From NCBI GenBank assembly GCA_019308925.1, contig JAFDHG010000009.1:1-44852 (forward strand): 44,852 nucleotides of DNA, in the 5' to 3' direction. The stretch's first letter is position 1, and every line of letters begins with the position of its first letter. Below are positions 8,323 through 16,713 of this stretch, in pieces. Source of the DNA: Deltaproteobacteria bacterium. GTDB taxonomy: Bacteria; Desulfobacterota; B13-G15; RBG-16-54-18. The notes below the pieces were generated by a model. It was not told the origin of the DNA. It searched no databases and was given only the letters and a program-made list of their open reading frames with translations. The position numbers and the translations under genes were made by a program.

Positions 8323-10347
8323 TTACTTTTTGTACACTGGCTGTCTTTTCTCAAGGAAGGCGGATATCCCTTCTTTGGCAGCATCAGTGCAAGCAATTTC
8401 ACCAAAGCCTTGATAGCCAATCTCCAGGGCGTCAGTGAAACGATCGGCAGCGGCCCCCTCTTTAATTATCTTCACTATTATCGAAATGGCCTCCTTGCTC
8501 AAAGGCAGCTTGCCAGACATTGGCTGTTCCGGAACTTTCACATCAGGTATATCGACCCTGTCGTCTGGAATCCGCTTGACCTTACCCTGGAGATTATTGA
8601 CCTCTTTTACCGCCTCTTGGATCATGTCAAAATAGTTATTTGTCAGCCTTGTCACCATACCAATATCTGCCGCCTCTTTTGCATCAATCGGTTTGGCTAA
8701 ACAAAGCATTTCATGGAAGGCATCTGCTCCCCCAGGCCACTTTCGATAAGGAACAATACATCCGCCGATGCCAGGCGAAATTCCAAGGGTAATCTCTGGA
8801 AATTGGAACCTTGCATTCTTAACGGCTACCATACTGTGACAGCGAAGTGCCACCTCTAAGCCTCCACCGAGGGCCAAACCATTGATAGCTGCAACCACTG
8901 GTTTATCCATCTGATCCATAAACAATTGTAACTTTGCACAATCACGGGCATATTGGGCTGATGCTTCCTTGTCGCCAAGCATCTGCGGAAACTTGCCGAT
9001 GTCTGCTCCCGCTGAGAAGGCAGTGAGGCCATATCCCGTGATCACAAACCCTTTAGTTCCTGGATCATCTAAATATTCTTTCAGGACTTTTAAGATCTCG
9101 TCATTTACGTCATCACTGATGGCGTTCATCGCCTGTGGACGACGGATAGTGATAATCTTGACCCCGTCTATGTCGTCTACCACTACAAAACGCCTGAAAT
9201 CTTGATATTCAGAGTAGGTCTTCTGCGGCCCAGGGAAACCTGGTCTTTCCGCCCCAAACTTTCTTATGATCCGGTCAACTTCCGCCTCACCCAGATCTCT
9301 CATGGTATCCATAGGCCCCTTGCGGAAGCCCAAGGCCACTTGGCAACCAAAGTTAAGGTCCTCCAAAATGCCTATCCCACGATCGATGATATCAAAGGAT
9401 TGAGAGAAGAGAACTCCCAACAGACGGTCCCGAACAGTATTTCTTGCATCCTCTGGCACCTCTATTTTGGTCCCGGGTCCCGGGGTTTGCCACTCTTTTA
9501 CTGAGAGTAAAATCGGTGCCGGTCGATAATGTTCCCCCTCTTCCATCTGGAGCGTGTTGGTTTCGAAAACAATTGGGTTGCCGTTCGCCAGGTTCAGGAC
9601 AAAGAATGGCCCTGCAGCGACAAATTCTTCAGCTACATGATCAATCTCGCTGGCAGATGCAATATCCAGGAGGTAAGCTGCGTCATTGCACCAGTTATCG
9701 AAGACCCGATCCAGCATAAAACAGATGGCATTGTCAGTGACGATGGGGGCCTTGCCTGTGGTGGCAAACATCCACAAGAGATAATCTACCACTTCTTGAC
9801 TTACCTTTTCCCATGTGATGACTTCTACCGGAAGGCTTCGCCATGCCGGCGCAAAGAAGTGGGTGATGGTAGCTCGTTGAGGTTTCTTCATTTTCAAGAA
9901 GATTCGGTCAGCAGGTATGGAACTCGTGTTAGAGGTGATAATGGTATCCTCATTCACGAAGTCTTCTATCTGCGCAAAGATCTTCTGCTTGAGCGGGATG
10001 TTTTCAGTCGCAGCCTCAATAACCAAGTCCGCATTCCTGATTTCGGAATAGTTGGTCGTATAGACGATATTTCTAAGGACCTTTTCGGCCTGATCTTCTT
10101 TCATCTTTCGTCTCTCGACCGCTTTTTTTGCATATCCCGTAAGGCGGCCCTCTGCCTTCTTTAAAGGTTCTTCCACGATATCTACCAGGAAAAGTTTAAT
10201 CTCTGGCAATGCTGTCTTGAGGTAATAACCAATATCGGGACCAATAGTTCCGGCACCAACTATGGCCACTTCCCCAGGAAGGGGACGCTCAGGTTTGATT
10301 AATAAAGGGTTAAGGGCTGAGGGATACAGCTTCGTTTTGTAATCCAT
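8323..10347 (-). CDS. 3-hydroxyacyl-CoA dehydrogenase / enoyl-CoA hydratase fusion
   Basis: This 674-residue bifunctional beta-oxidation enzyme hydrates enoyl-CoA and oxidises the 3-hydroxyacyl-CoA with NAD+. The dehydrogenase comes first: a Rossmann motif GAGTIG at 31-36 and the catalytic His163 in THFFAPAW. The hydratase domain follows from ~388, with both catalytic Glu residues visible (Glu498 in GGGLEVAL, Glu518 in FPEITLG). The order is the reverse of bacterial FadB and matches the archaeal-type fusions. The start codon ATG is preceded by a strong GAGGAGGAAT. It lies between EtfA and the HMG-CoA-synthase-like gene in the operon. Confidence 0.92.
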   Translation of the reverse strand: MDYKTKLYPSALNPLLIKPERPLPGEVAIVGAGTIGPDIGYYLKTALPEIKLFLVDIVEEPLKKAEGRLTGYAKKAVERRKMKEDQAEKVLRNIVYTTNYSEIRNADLVIEAATENIPLKQKIFAQIEDFVNEDTIITSNTSSIPADRIFLKMKKPQRATITHFFAPAWRSLPVEVITWEKVSQEVVDYLLWMFATTGKAPIVTDNAICFMLDRVFDNWCNDAAYLLDIASASEIDHVAEEFVAAGPFFVLNLANGNPIVFETNTLQMEEGEHYRPAPILLSVKEWQTPGPGTKIEVPEDARNTVRDRLLGVLFSQSFDIIDRGIGILEDLNFGCQVALGFRKGPMDTMRDLGEAEVDRIIRKFGAERPGFPGPQKTYSEYQDFRRFVVVDDIDGVKIITIRRPQAMNAISDDVNDEILKVLKEYLDDPGTKGFVITGYGLTAFSAGADIGKFPQMLGDKEASAQYARDCAKLQLFMDQMDKPVVAAINGLALGGGLEVALRCHSMVAVKNARFQFPEITLGISPGIGGCIVPYRKWPGGADAFHEMLCLAKPIDAKEAADIGMVTRLTNNYFDMIQEAVKEVNNLQGKVKRIPDDRVDIPDVKVPEQPMSGKLPLSKEAISIIVKIIKEGAAADRFTDALEIGYQGFGEIACTDAAKEGISAFLEKRQPVYKK

Positions 10348-10406
10348 ATATTCCTCCTCATTGCAGCCTCAAATGTCTTGTCTGTAACAGAAAACATATT
10401 CTACAT

Positions 10407-11408
10407 TTAAATAGCCAGTAAAGCCCTGCATTTCTCAATCAATGGGGGTAGAGCCTTCCTATAATCGCCAACAACCCCGAAATCGGCTTCCTTGAATATA
10501 TGAGCCTCGGGGTCCTTGTTTATCGCTACAATGCACTTTGAGCCTGAGCAACCGGCAAGGTGCTGCAGGGCACCAGAAATGCCGACAGCAATATAGAGGT
10601 CTGGGCTCACCATGTGACCAGTTTGTCCAATTTCCAGGCTGATTGGCATCCACCCCTCATCACAGGGGACTCTGCTTACCCCTACGGTGCCGCCGAGAAC
10701 CTGTGCCAGCTCTTGCAGTAGCTGGAAGCCTTCGCTGCCACCAATCCCCCCACCCCCGGTCACAATAACCTTAGCTTCTTCAAGCCTTATCCCTTTGATC
10801 TCCTCTTTAACCGTCTCCACGAGTTTACCCTTAATCATTGAGTCGTCCACACCAGTGCTAACGGGTACAATCTCACCTTTCCGTGAGGTATCTGGCTCAG
10901 CCGGCTCTCCTACCCGTGGTCTCAGGGTGACTACTTGAGGCTGATAATCTTCGGAAACCCACACCGCCATTGCGTTTCCCCCATAAACTGGCTTGGTTTG
11001 AACCAGTAGCCTGGTCTCCTGGTCTATTGCCACCTCAACGCAATCCATGCAGACGGTGGTTCCCAGCTTGGCAGCTACTCTGGGGGCAATGTCACGCCCC
11101 ATATCAGTCTGACCCAGGAGAATGATTGAGGGGGCTATTCGCTTGCCAACATCAACGATCATAGCAGTATAGTGCTCAGGATGTGATTCAGCAAACGGAG
11201 TACCATCAGCGGTATAGACCTTGTCAGCACCGAGGAAGACAGCCTCTTTGGCTGCCTCATCGATATCCCGCCCGATAAGGAGAACACTCAGTGGCTGGTT
11301 GAGGTCATCGCTGAGCCTCCTGCCGGTAGTCATTAGTTCTTTGGTGATGGTGGTAATCCTCCCATCCACCACCTCACCACAGATTAATATGCCTTGATAC
11401 TCTGCCAT
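10407..11408 (-). CDS. etfA: Electron transfer flavoprotein alpha subunit (first copy)
   Basis: The 333-residue protein has the EtfA C-terminal FAD-binding region in order: GGGIGG, a Cys/Asp segment, [21 protein letters not shown], then [10 protein letters not shown] and GVVGD. With EtfB it accepts electrons from acyl-CoA dehydrogenases. It is 21 bp downstream of etfB and in an operon with fixC and fixX, so the four probably form a FixABCX-type complex, which in other organisms can reduce quinone and ferredoxin together. Whether this one bifurcates cannot be settled from sequence by eye. A second, divergent copy lies at 25519-26511. Confidence 0.92.
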   Translation of the reverse strand: MAEYQGILICGEVVDGRITTITKELMTTGRRLSDDLNQPLSVLLIGRDIDEAAKEAVFLGADKVYTADGTPFAESHPEHYTAMIVDVGKRIAPSIILLGQTDMGRDIAPRVAAKLGTTVCMDCVEVAIDQETRLLVQTKPVYGGNAMAVWVSEDYQPQVVTLRPRVGEPAEPDTSRKGEIVPVSTGVDDSMIKGKLVETVKEEIKGIRLEEAKVIVTGGGGIGGSEGFQLLQELAQVLGGTVGVSRVPCDEGWMPISLEIGQTGHMVSPDLYIAVGISGALQHLAGCSGSKCIVAINKDPEAHIFKEADFGVVGDYRKALPPLIEKCRALLAI

Positions 11409-11429
11409 GGTCTTCTCCTTGGTAATAGT

Positions 11430-12230
11430 CTATATCACTCCTGCTTCCCTTAATCTGGTGGCGAGTCTTGCCGATGCCTCCTCTGTGGTTTCCTCCTCAA
11501 TAATCTCACATTTCCTCTCCCGCACTGGAATGAAAAGCTTGACCAGTTTTCTTCGTGCTGCGCTAGCTCCAACTTGGGATGGGTCAGCACCGATATCAGC
11601 AGCATTCCACACTGGGACTTCTTTTCGCGCTGCCGATATAATCCCCCACCCCGATGGCAGTCGAGGTTGACCAACCTGATTGCTTACTGTTACCAGTGCT
11701 GGCGTAGGAACGGCAAATACCTGATAGCCGTCAAGGGTTACCCGCTTTACCCTTAGTTCCCCATCAACAGCATCTACTGCTTCAGCCAGTGTTACCAGGG
11801 GCAAACCCAGTTTCTCAGCAATTATTGAGCCAACTACACCCTCATCCCAATCAGCAGCCTGCCTGCCGCATAGTATGAGGTCATAATCTCCCACTTTTTG
11901 TATCGCCTTGGTCAGGATGTAGGCCGCAGAGAAACTATCTGAGCCCTCAAATGCCTCATCAGCCAAAACAGTACCTTCATCAGCACCCATCGATAGGGCA
12001 TGCTTGACAATACTGGCAGCGGCAGGGCTGCCAAGAGTTAATACTGTTATTTTGCCTTTGTGTTTCTCCTTCAGCCTTAGCGCCAGTTCAACTGCCTGCT
12101 CATCATAGGGGTTTATCACTGGCGGTATTCCTTCTGGGGGTATAACTCGCTTGGACTCAGAATCCAGTCTAAATTTTGCCGGCGGTATCTCAGGGTCCAG
12201 TATTTGTTTAATACAAACTATGGTATTCAT
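11430..12230 (-). CDS. etfB: Electron transfer flavoprotein beta subunit (first copy)
   Basis: This 266-residue EtfB starts with NTIVCIKQILDPE and contains NPYDEQAVELALRLKE and LCGRQAADWDEGVVGS, the conserved nucleotide/FAD-binding segments of the family. It pairs with the EtfA encoded immediately downstream. The gene follows fixX by about 12 bp, giving the transcription order fixC-fixX-etfB-etfA. The plus-strand set later in the window has the order etfB-etfA-fixC-fixX, so the two modules were assembled or rearranged independently. Confidence 0.92.
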   Translation of the reverse strand: MNTIVCIKQILDPEIPPAKFRLDSESKRVIPPEGIPPVINPYDEQAVELALRLKEKHKGKITVLTLGSPAAASIVKHALSMGADEGTVLADEAFEGSDSFSAAYILTKAIQKVGDYDLILCGRQAADWDEGVVGSIIAEKLGLPLVTLAEAVDAVDGELRVKRVTLDGYQVFAVPTPALVTVSNQVGQPRLPSGWGIISAARKEVPVWNAADIGADPSQVGASAARRKLVKLFIPVRERKCEIIEEETTEEASARLATRLREAGVI

Positions 12231-12242
12231 CTCTGTCCCTTT

Positions 12243-12521
12243 CTATCCATATTGGTAACATATACCAAATCCCCCTCTGGGGAGATTCCACTCTACAGCT
12301 CCCTTATCACATACAATCTGGCAACTACCACATTCCAGACAACCCTCGTGGGAATAGGTAATGTGCCCCTCAGTTAGCTTAAAGCAGCTAGCTGGACAGG
12401 CATACAAACAGTAATGTTCATTACATGTCTTACAAATATCCTCGTGTATGTTGATGTGAACATCTCTATCAATATCGTATTTGTTAACTGCTAGTTTATC
12501 CTCTACGCTCATAGGTTTCAT
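12243..12521 (-). CDS. fixX: FixX-like ferredoxin (first copy)
   Basis: The 92-residue protein is a FixX/ETF-quinone-oxidoreductase-associated ferredoxin. It has a Cys-rich segment CKTCNEHYCLYACPASC and a second motif CLECGSCQIVC, and ends in the family's typical VEWNLPRGGFGI.YQYG. It carries electrons between FixC and the membrane quinone or another acceptor. Its start overlaps the stop of fixC by 4 bp, indicating translational coupling. Confidence 0.9.
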   Translation of the reverse strand: MKPMSVEDKLAVNKYDIDRDVHINIHEDICKTCNEHYCLYACPASCFKLTEGHITYSHEGCLECGSCQIVCDKGAVEWNLPRGGFGICYQYG

Positions 12522-13807
12522 ATGGCCCCTTTTCCCCTTATCAGGTCACAAGCTATCTGCCCAAATGCGACCCTCCCTTTCATCGCCCCCCGCAATAACT
12601 GCCAGGTCTTCTTTCTCGGCTTGCCATCATTAGTAAAAATCCTCTCAGCTAAATTACAGGCTAGCTCAGGATAGGAACTGTAGATTCGAGGATTAGCTAA
12701 AAAATGGTGGGCCTTCCTGTACGTTTTCAGGTCCTTGAGGACGAAGTTCTGTTCTAATAATTCTCGATAGTGGGAAAGGGTCTTCGCAGAAAAATCGCCT
12801 TTCTTTTTAGCCCTTATCGCTGTCTCAGCTGCAGAAATACCTGAAGCAACGGCAAAATTGGCTCCCTCCAGTATTAAACCTGTACCGACAACGAAAGAGG
12901 CTGCATCACCAGCTACAAGAAACCCGTCTGTATATAAAGTAGGCATCATATCTACCCCAGAAACGGGTATCAGATGTGCTGAGTATTCTACAAGTTTACC
13001 ATCGGCAAGAAAGTTTGCTACTGTTGGGTGTTCCTTGAATTCATTGAGCAGGTCGTTAGCCTCAATCTTATTCTCAATGAGTGCACTTAGCTGAACTACA
13101 ATCCCTACTGATAGGCTTTCTTTATTTGTATAAATAAAGGCACCGCCAGGCAATCCCTTAGTACAGGAACCGATAAACTCCCAGGCTAGGCCCTCGTCGC
13201 CCTTTAGGTTGAAACGTTGCTCAATAGTTTCACGGGGTAGCTCGATTACCTCTTTTACTCCCTGCTTTATATCATATGGTAAAATCTTTCCCCTGAGCCC
13301 AGCTTCCTGAGCCAGGATAGAATTCACTCCGTCACAGGCAACCACAACATCGGCTGGTAACTCATCGCCTCCTGCCTTTATGCCTACAATCTGATTTCCG
13401 TCACGAAGAAGGCCATCGGCTTGAAGTCCCGTAGCAACGATTGCTCCTGCCTGCTCAACCTTAGTAGCAAACCAACGGTCAAATTTGGAGCGCAACAGGG
13501 TGAAACCATTATACGGAGGTTGGCCAAATTTCTCTGTGGTAAATTCAGCGGATAGACAGGCGTCTTGAGTGAGTGATGAAAACTTATGGTGAGCAACGTA
13601 CCTCTCTATGGGTGCTTCTTCCCAGAAATTAGGTAGCAGTTTACCCATACTCGGGCCATAGAAAGCCCCACCCCACATATTCTTTGCCCCGGCAAATTTC
13701 CCCCTCTCCACCACCAATACTTCTAAGCCAGCCTTTGTTAATGTGTAACCACAGGCGCAACCTGCCGGGCCTGCCCCAACTACTATGGCATCAAACCTTT
13801 GTTCCAT
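12518..13807 (-). CDS. fixC: FixC-like ETF:quinone oxidoreductase flavoprotein (first copy)
   Basis: This 429-residue FAD protein starts with the dinucleotide motif VVGAGPAGCACGYTLTKAGLEVLVVERG and has GDAASFVVGTGLILEGANFA, the C-terminal FAD contact of the geranylgeranyl-reductase/FixC family. It lacks the C-terminal ferredoxin of full-length ETF-QO, which is supplied by the neighbouring fixX. It likely takes electrons from EtfAB. It lies 18 bp downstream of the acyl-CoA dehydrogenase gene, consistent with that enzyme being the electron source. Confidence 0.9.
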   Translation of the reverse strand: MEQRFDAIVVGAGPAGCACGYTLTKAGLEVLVVERGKFAGAKNMWGGAFYGPSMGKLLPNFWEEAPIERYVAHHKFSSLTQDACLSAEFTTEKFGQPPYNGFTLLRSKFDRWFATKVEQAGAIVATGLQADGLLRDGNQIVGIKAGGDELPADVVVACDGVNSILAQEAGLRGKILPYDIKQGVKEVIELPRETIEQRFNLKGDEGLAWEFIGSCTKGLPGGAFIYTNKESLSVGIVVQLSALIENKIEANDLLNEFKEHPTVANFLADGKLVEYSAHLIPVSGVDMMPTLYTDGFLVAGDAASFVVGTGLILEGANFAVASGISAAETAIRAKKKGDFSAKTLSHYRELLEQNFVLKDLKTYRKAHHFLANPRIYSSYPELACNLAERIFTNDGKPRKKTWQLLRGAMKGRVAFGQIACDLIRGKGAI

Positions 13808-13825
13808 ATTTATACTCAGTATCTA

Positions 13826-14980
13826 CTAAGTAAAAGCAGCCATCTCCAAAAGCTGCTGCCCGATGGTCAACTGGTGTATTTGAGCGGTGCCGCCAAGTAT
13901 AGTAGCTGTGATTGCATCTTGGTAGTGATGCCCTACCGGATAGTCGTCAAAAGTGCCGAAGGAGCCGTGAATCTTAACTGCCTGTGATGTCACCCAAAGA
14001 GCAGTCTCAGTAGAAAAATACTTGGCATAGGACATCTCTTTAATATGCCTAACCCCTCGGCTCTTCATATCAGCCACACGATAGGTAAGCCATCTAGCTG
14101 CCTCAATCTTGGTCGCCATATCGGCAATTATCCCCTGTATCAACTGGTGACCACCGATAGGCTTGCCAAACTGGATTCGCCCCTTGGCATACTTTATAGA
14201 GGCATCAAGGCAACTCTGGGCTATACCAACACAACCAGCAGCTAGGAACAGACGAGCAGTATCAATGCCTCGCAGGGCATCCCTTAAGGCGCGCCCAGGC
14301 TCGCTAATTTGGTTCTCTAAGGGAAGTTCCATATCGGTGAATCGGATGTTGCCCTCACTACCACCTCGCCAACTTATTCTCCCCTTCTGTGGTGTACTAG
14401 AAAAGCCTGGTGTGCCTCTCTCTACAATAAAGCTAACAAGCCCCCTAATACCCTTAGTTTTATCTGTCTGGGCGATAAATAAGACTACATCAGCTATTTC
14501 GCCATTGGTAATAAAGGTTTTGGTACCATTGATGACCCAGTGATCATCCTTGCGAACAGCAGTAGTCTCAATCATTGACGAATCACTACCGGCATTGGGC
14601 TCAACTACAGCCCCGGACAGGACCAAATCACCGCTACACACTGGGGGCAGGTATTTCTGCTTCTGCTCCTCGCTGCCGGCGTCGAGAAGATTGGTTCCTG
14701 GTTGAATGGCACCACTGGTGGCCGCCTGGGTTACTGCCAAACTAGCCCAGCAGAGCTGCTCCCAGATAATAGCTGAGGTAACATAATCCAGCCCCAAGCC
14801 CCCATACTCCTGGGGCATATGGGGAGCCAGTAGCCCCTGTGAACCCATCTTTTTGATAATCCCCTTATCGAATCTCTCTTGACGCTCGTTTTCTTTGAGC
14901 GTGGGTAAAATCTCCTGCTCGGCGAACTTCCGGGCCATATCCCGAAACATCAACTGTTCCTCAGTTAGCTCGAAATCCAT
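13826..14980 (-). CDS. Acyl-CoA dehydrogenase (first copy)
   Basis: The 384-residue flavoenzyme has the usual acyl-CoA dehydrogenase layout: N-terminal helices (FELTEEQLMFRDMARKFAE), FAD/substrate motif (GAVVEPNAGSDSS near 123-135), and C-terminal helical domain with QFGKPIGGHQLIQ. I chose the ATG at 14980 because it begins the conserved FELTEEQ segment and lies just after the upstream gene's stop, with GGAATGAGG upstream. The usual catalytic Glu in the (I/Y)EGT motif is Gly363 (ILGGTAQI), and the alternative helix-G position used by isovaleryl-CoA dehydrogenase appears to be Ala242. Substrate is unknown; an unusual catalytic base or a cyclic substrate is possible. Confidence 0.88.
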   Translation of the reverse strand: MDFELTEEQLMFRDMARKFAEQEILPTLKENERQERFDKGIIKKMGSQGLLAPHMPQEYGGLGLDYVTSAIIWEQLCWASLAVTQAATSGAIQPGTNLLDAGSEEQKQKYLPPVCSGDLVLSGAVVEPNAGSDSSMIETTAVRKDDHWVINGTKTFITNGEIADVVLFIAQTDKTKGIRGLVSFIVERGTPGFSSTPQKGRISWRGGSEGNIRFTDMELPLENQISEPGRALRDALRGIDTARLFLAAGCVGIAQSCLDASIKYAKGRIQFGKPIGGHQLIQGIIADMATKIEAARWLTYRVADMKSRGVRHIKEMSYAKYFSTETALWVTSQAVKIHGSFGTFDDYPVGHHYQDAITATILGGTAQIHQLTIGQQLLEMAAFT

Positions 14981-14984
14981 ATCC

Positions 14985-15380
14985 TCATTCCTTTTCCACC
15001 AACTCAACAAGGATGCCATGAGTCCCTCGGGGGTGAAGGAAGACACTCATTCCCTCAGCACCTGGTCTCGGTTCACCCAGAACTTCCATCCCCTTGGCCT
15101 TAAGTGAGTCAACTTCGGCGTTGATATCATCCACCTCATAACAAATGTGGTGGATACCCTCGCCGCGCTTTGCCAGGAATTTCGCCATAACCCCCGCGTT
15201 TCCGATAGGCTGCAACAGCTCAATTATAATGTTACCCGCCTCAATCATGCTCACCTGATTCATTCCATCACCACTGATAATGGGGTCAGACGATTCAAGC
15301 CCAAAGACCGAGCGATAGTAATCCCTCGCTTCTTGGAGGTCTTTCACCGCCACACCCAGGTGACTAATTCCTTTTATCAT
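14985..15380 (-). CDS. Methylmalonyl-CoA epimerase-like VOC protein
   Basis: This 131-residue glyoxalase/VOC protein matches methylmalonyl-CoA epimerase in length and motifs. The four metal-ligand positions of the family are all filled: His7 (SHLGVAV), Glu54 (IIIELL), His77 or His78 (EGIHHICYEV) and Glu126 (LVELVEK). It would epimerise methylmalonyl-CoA or a related 2-methyl-branched acyl-CoA. The start is ATG with GGGAG about 8 bp upstream. It sits between the acyl-CoA dehydrogenase and what looks like a mutase tail fragment, which supports a link to branched-chain CoA metabolism. Confidence 0.8.
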   Translation of the reverse strand: MIKGISHLGVAVKDLQEARDYYRSVFGLESSDPIISGDGMNQVSMIEAGNIIIELLQPIGNAGVMAKFLAKRGEGIHHICYEVDDINAEVDSLKAKGMEVLGEPRPGAEGMSVFLHPRGTHGILVELVEKE

Positions 15381-15383
15381 CTG

Positions 15384-15501
15384 TCGTCTCCCATGTGATA
15401 AAATTTCTTTTTTTGAGGGTATTAGTAACCTCGCCTATGATAGTGGTATAGGCTTCAACTGCTTCCACCAGGGGAGGGATTACTGAGGCACATCTCGCCC
15501 C
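15384..15501 (-). pseudogene. Remnant of a methylmalonyl-CoA mutase large-subunit C-terminus
   Basis: The gap between the two VOC genes holds an open minus-strand frame reading SVIPPLVEAVEAYTTI, then IGEVTNTLKK. This closely parallels the conserved end of methylmalonyl-CoA mutase large subunits; the intact mutase in this window (29472-31112) ends with NVMPYLLEAVKAYATVGEMTE. One extra residue (II) and the absence of a start codon or of the rest of the gene mark it as a leftover. The sequence differs enough from the intact copy that it is not a recent duplicate of it. The call rests on a short match made by eye. Confidence 0.5.
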
Positions 15502-15505
15502 GAAA

Positions 15506-15925
15506 CTATTTTTTGAATTCTTCCCACTTATAATCTATCAATTCAAGCAGCACGCCGTTTACCGCCTTGGGGTGAATGAAGGCGAATTCACAATCCCTGA
15601 AGGGTCTGGCACCACCGATAAAGGGATAACCTTTTGCTTTCAATTCATCCATGGCCTCGCGGGTATTGTCTACATTGAAGCTGACTATCATGATACCTTC
15701 ACCCCTCTTCTCAACGAACTTGGCCACATCTCCATCTGGAGCGGTTGATTCCATCAGCTCAAAGCCCACTTCTCCCAACCAATATCGAGCCACTCTGATC
15801 TTCTCTGGTTCATCCACATAGGCATCATCAGGTTCCGATTTCCCCAAAATGGGTTCCCACTTCTTCCGGGCCTCCTCCAAATTTTTCACGGCGACGCATA
15901 TATGATCTATCTTGTTAATCTTCAT
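15506..15925 (-). CDS. Divergent VOC-family protein (epimerase-like)
   Basis: The ~139-residue protein is a paralogue of the methylmalonyl-CoA epimerase-like protein encoded downstream. His8 (DHICVAV), Glu56 (GFELME) and Glu128 (LLELI) are kept, but the third ligand segment reads GEGIMIVSF where the true epimerase has GIHHI, so a metal-binding His is missing. It may have another substrate, another activity, or a role as partner. I chose the ATG at 15925 because GGGGG lies 4-5 bp upstream; a GTG at 15937 is in frame but lies inside that ribosome binding site. Confidence 0.78.
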   Translation of the reverse strand: MKINKIDHICVAVKNLEEARKKWEPILGKSEPDDAYVDEPEKIRVARYWLGEVGFELMESTAPDGDVAKFVEKRGEGIMIVSFNVDNTREAMDELKAKGYPFIGGARPFRDCEFAFIHPKAVNGVLLELIDYKWEEFKK

Positions 15926-15944
15926 CTTTACCCCCACACAGTTG

Positions 15945-16151
15945 TTAAAAGGTTACAGATTCAAGAGGAATGGAGATAGCATGGTCCGGGCATATGTAGC
16001 CACACTCATTGCAGTCTTCACACAAAAACTCAGTGACCACAATTCTATCATCCTGAACCCTGATAGCCTCATCCGGACACACCTCTACGCAGAGAGGTTG
16101 AGTTATCCCTCCACACTTTGTGCATTTTTGCGGATCTACCTGAGCAGCCAT
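15945..16151 (-). CDS. Ferredoxin, two [4Fe-4S] motifs
   Basis: This 68-residue protein has a ferredoxin fold with one spaced motif, CxxCx7CxxxCP (CTKCGGITQPLCVEVCP), and one regular motif CEDCNECGYICP. The seven-residue spacing of the first motif resembles clostridial-type ferredoxins with an enlarged loop. It lies between the ATC-hydrolase-like gene and the VOC gene and may be the electron carrier for the flavoprotein at the head of the operon (inference). Confidence 0.88.
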   Translation of the reverse strand: MAAQVDPQKCTKCGGITQPLCVEVCPDEAIRVQDDRIVVTEFLCEDCNECGYICPDHAISIPLESVTF

Positions 16152-16166
16152 ATGACCTCCTCCTAA

Positions 16167-16700
16167 TTATTTATCTTCTGGTTTGTATAATCTCCGGACA
16201 CACACACCATCTCCCTTTGGGATGGCCTTTTGCGTCTCTATCTTCAAATTTGTACCCAAGAAGGCGTTTACTTCTTCAAGAAATGCTTGAAGATATCTGT
16301 CGCAGCCTAAAAGATCCTCTTTCATAGAAGCACCGTATTCTTTGGCTGAGGTAGGCCAGGGACATCTTTCCCATATTATAAAGATTTCACTAGGGCTTTT
16401 GCCCTTTTCGATCTTTACCACGGCCCCATTGGTTGTCCATAATCCTTGATAGGCCCTAGCAACATTCATCATTAAGCCCTCTTCGCCTTTGAGCAAATTC
16501 ATGCGTGGGAGATATGATTTACCTGTGTCTTTACCAATGATCTCCCAGGCCTTAACAGCGATATCAAGAGGGTTTGCATCAGGACCAGCAACCTCAATCG
16601 CTGCCTGTCGCATTTGATAGAATGTTCTCCTGGTTGCCCCCTGTGCACCTTGCAATGCCCTCCACAAGCTACTTATTTCTTTTTCTGGGTCAAGTGCCAT
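16167..16700 (-). CDS. ATC-hydrolase-like protein (PF14196-type), function unknown
   Basis: The ~177-residue product resembles the L-2-amino-thiazoline-4-carboxylate hydrolase family by its C-terminal pattern: CPWPTSAKEYG, then a second Cys (GCDRYLQ), then a GD..C element (KGDGVCVRRLY). Family members are often annotated without proven activity, so the substrate here is unknown. Start at ATG 16700 is set by AGGAGG 6 bp upstream; the in-frame TTG at 16706 overlaps that site. It lies just downstream of the flavin oxidoreductase gene, 14 bp away, suggesting a shared step. Confidence 0.55.
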   Translation of the reverse strand: MALDPEKEISSLWRALQGAQGATRRTFYQMRQAAIEVAGPDANPLDIAVKAWEIIGKDTGKSYLPRMNLLKGEEGLMMNVARAYQGLWTTNGAVVKIEKGKSPSEIFIIWERCPWPTSAKEYGASMKEDLLGCDRYLQAFLEEVNAFLGTNLKIETQKAIPKGDGVCVRRLYKPEDK

Positions 16701-16713
16701 TTTCAACCTCCTT

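Noticed and set aside
9529-10164. 211-residue plus-strand frame inside the hydratase/dehydrogenase fusion
   Set aside because: Antisense shadow of a firm beta-oxidation gene with no domain signature.
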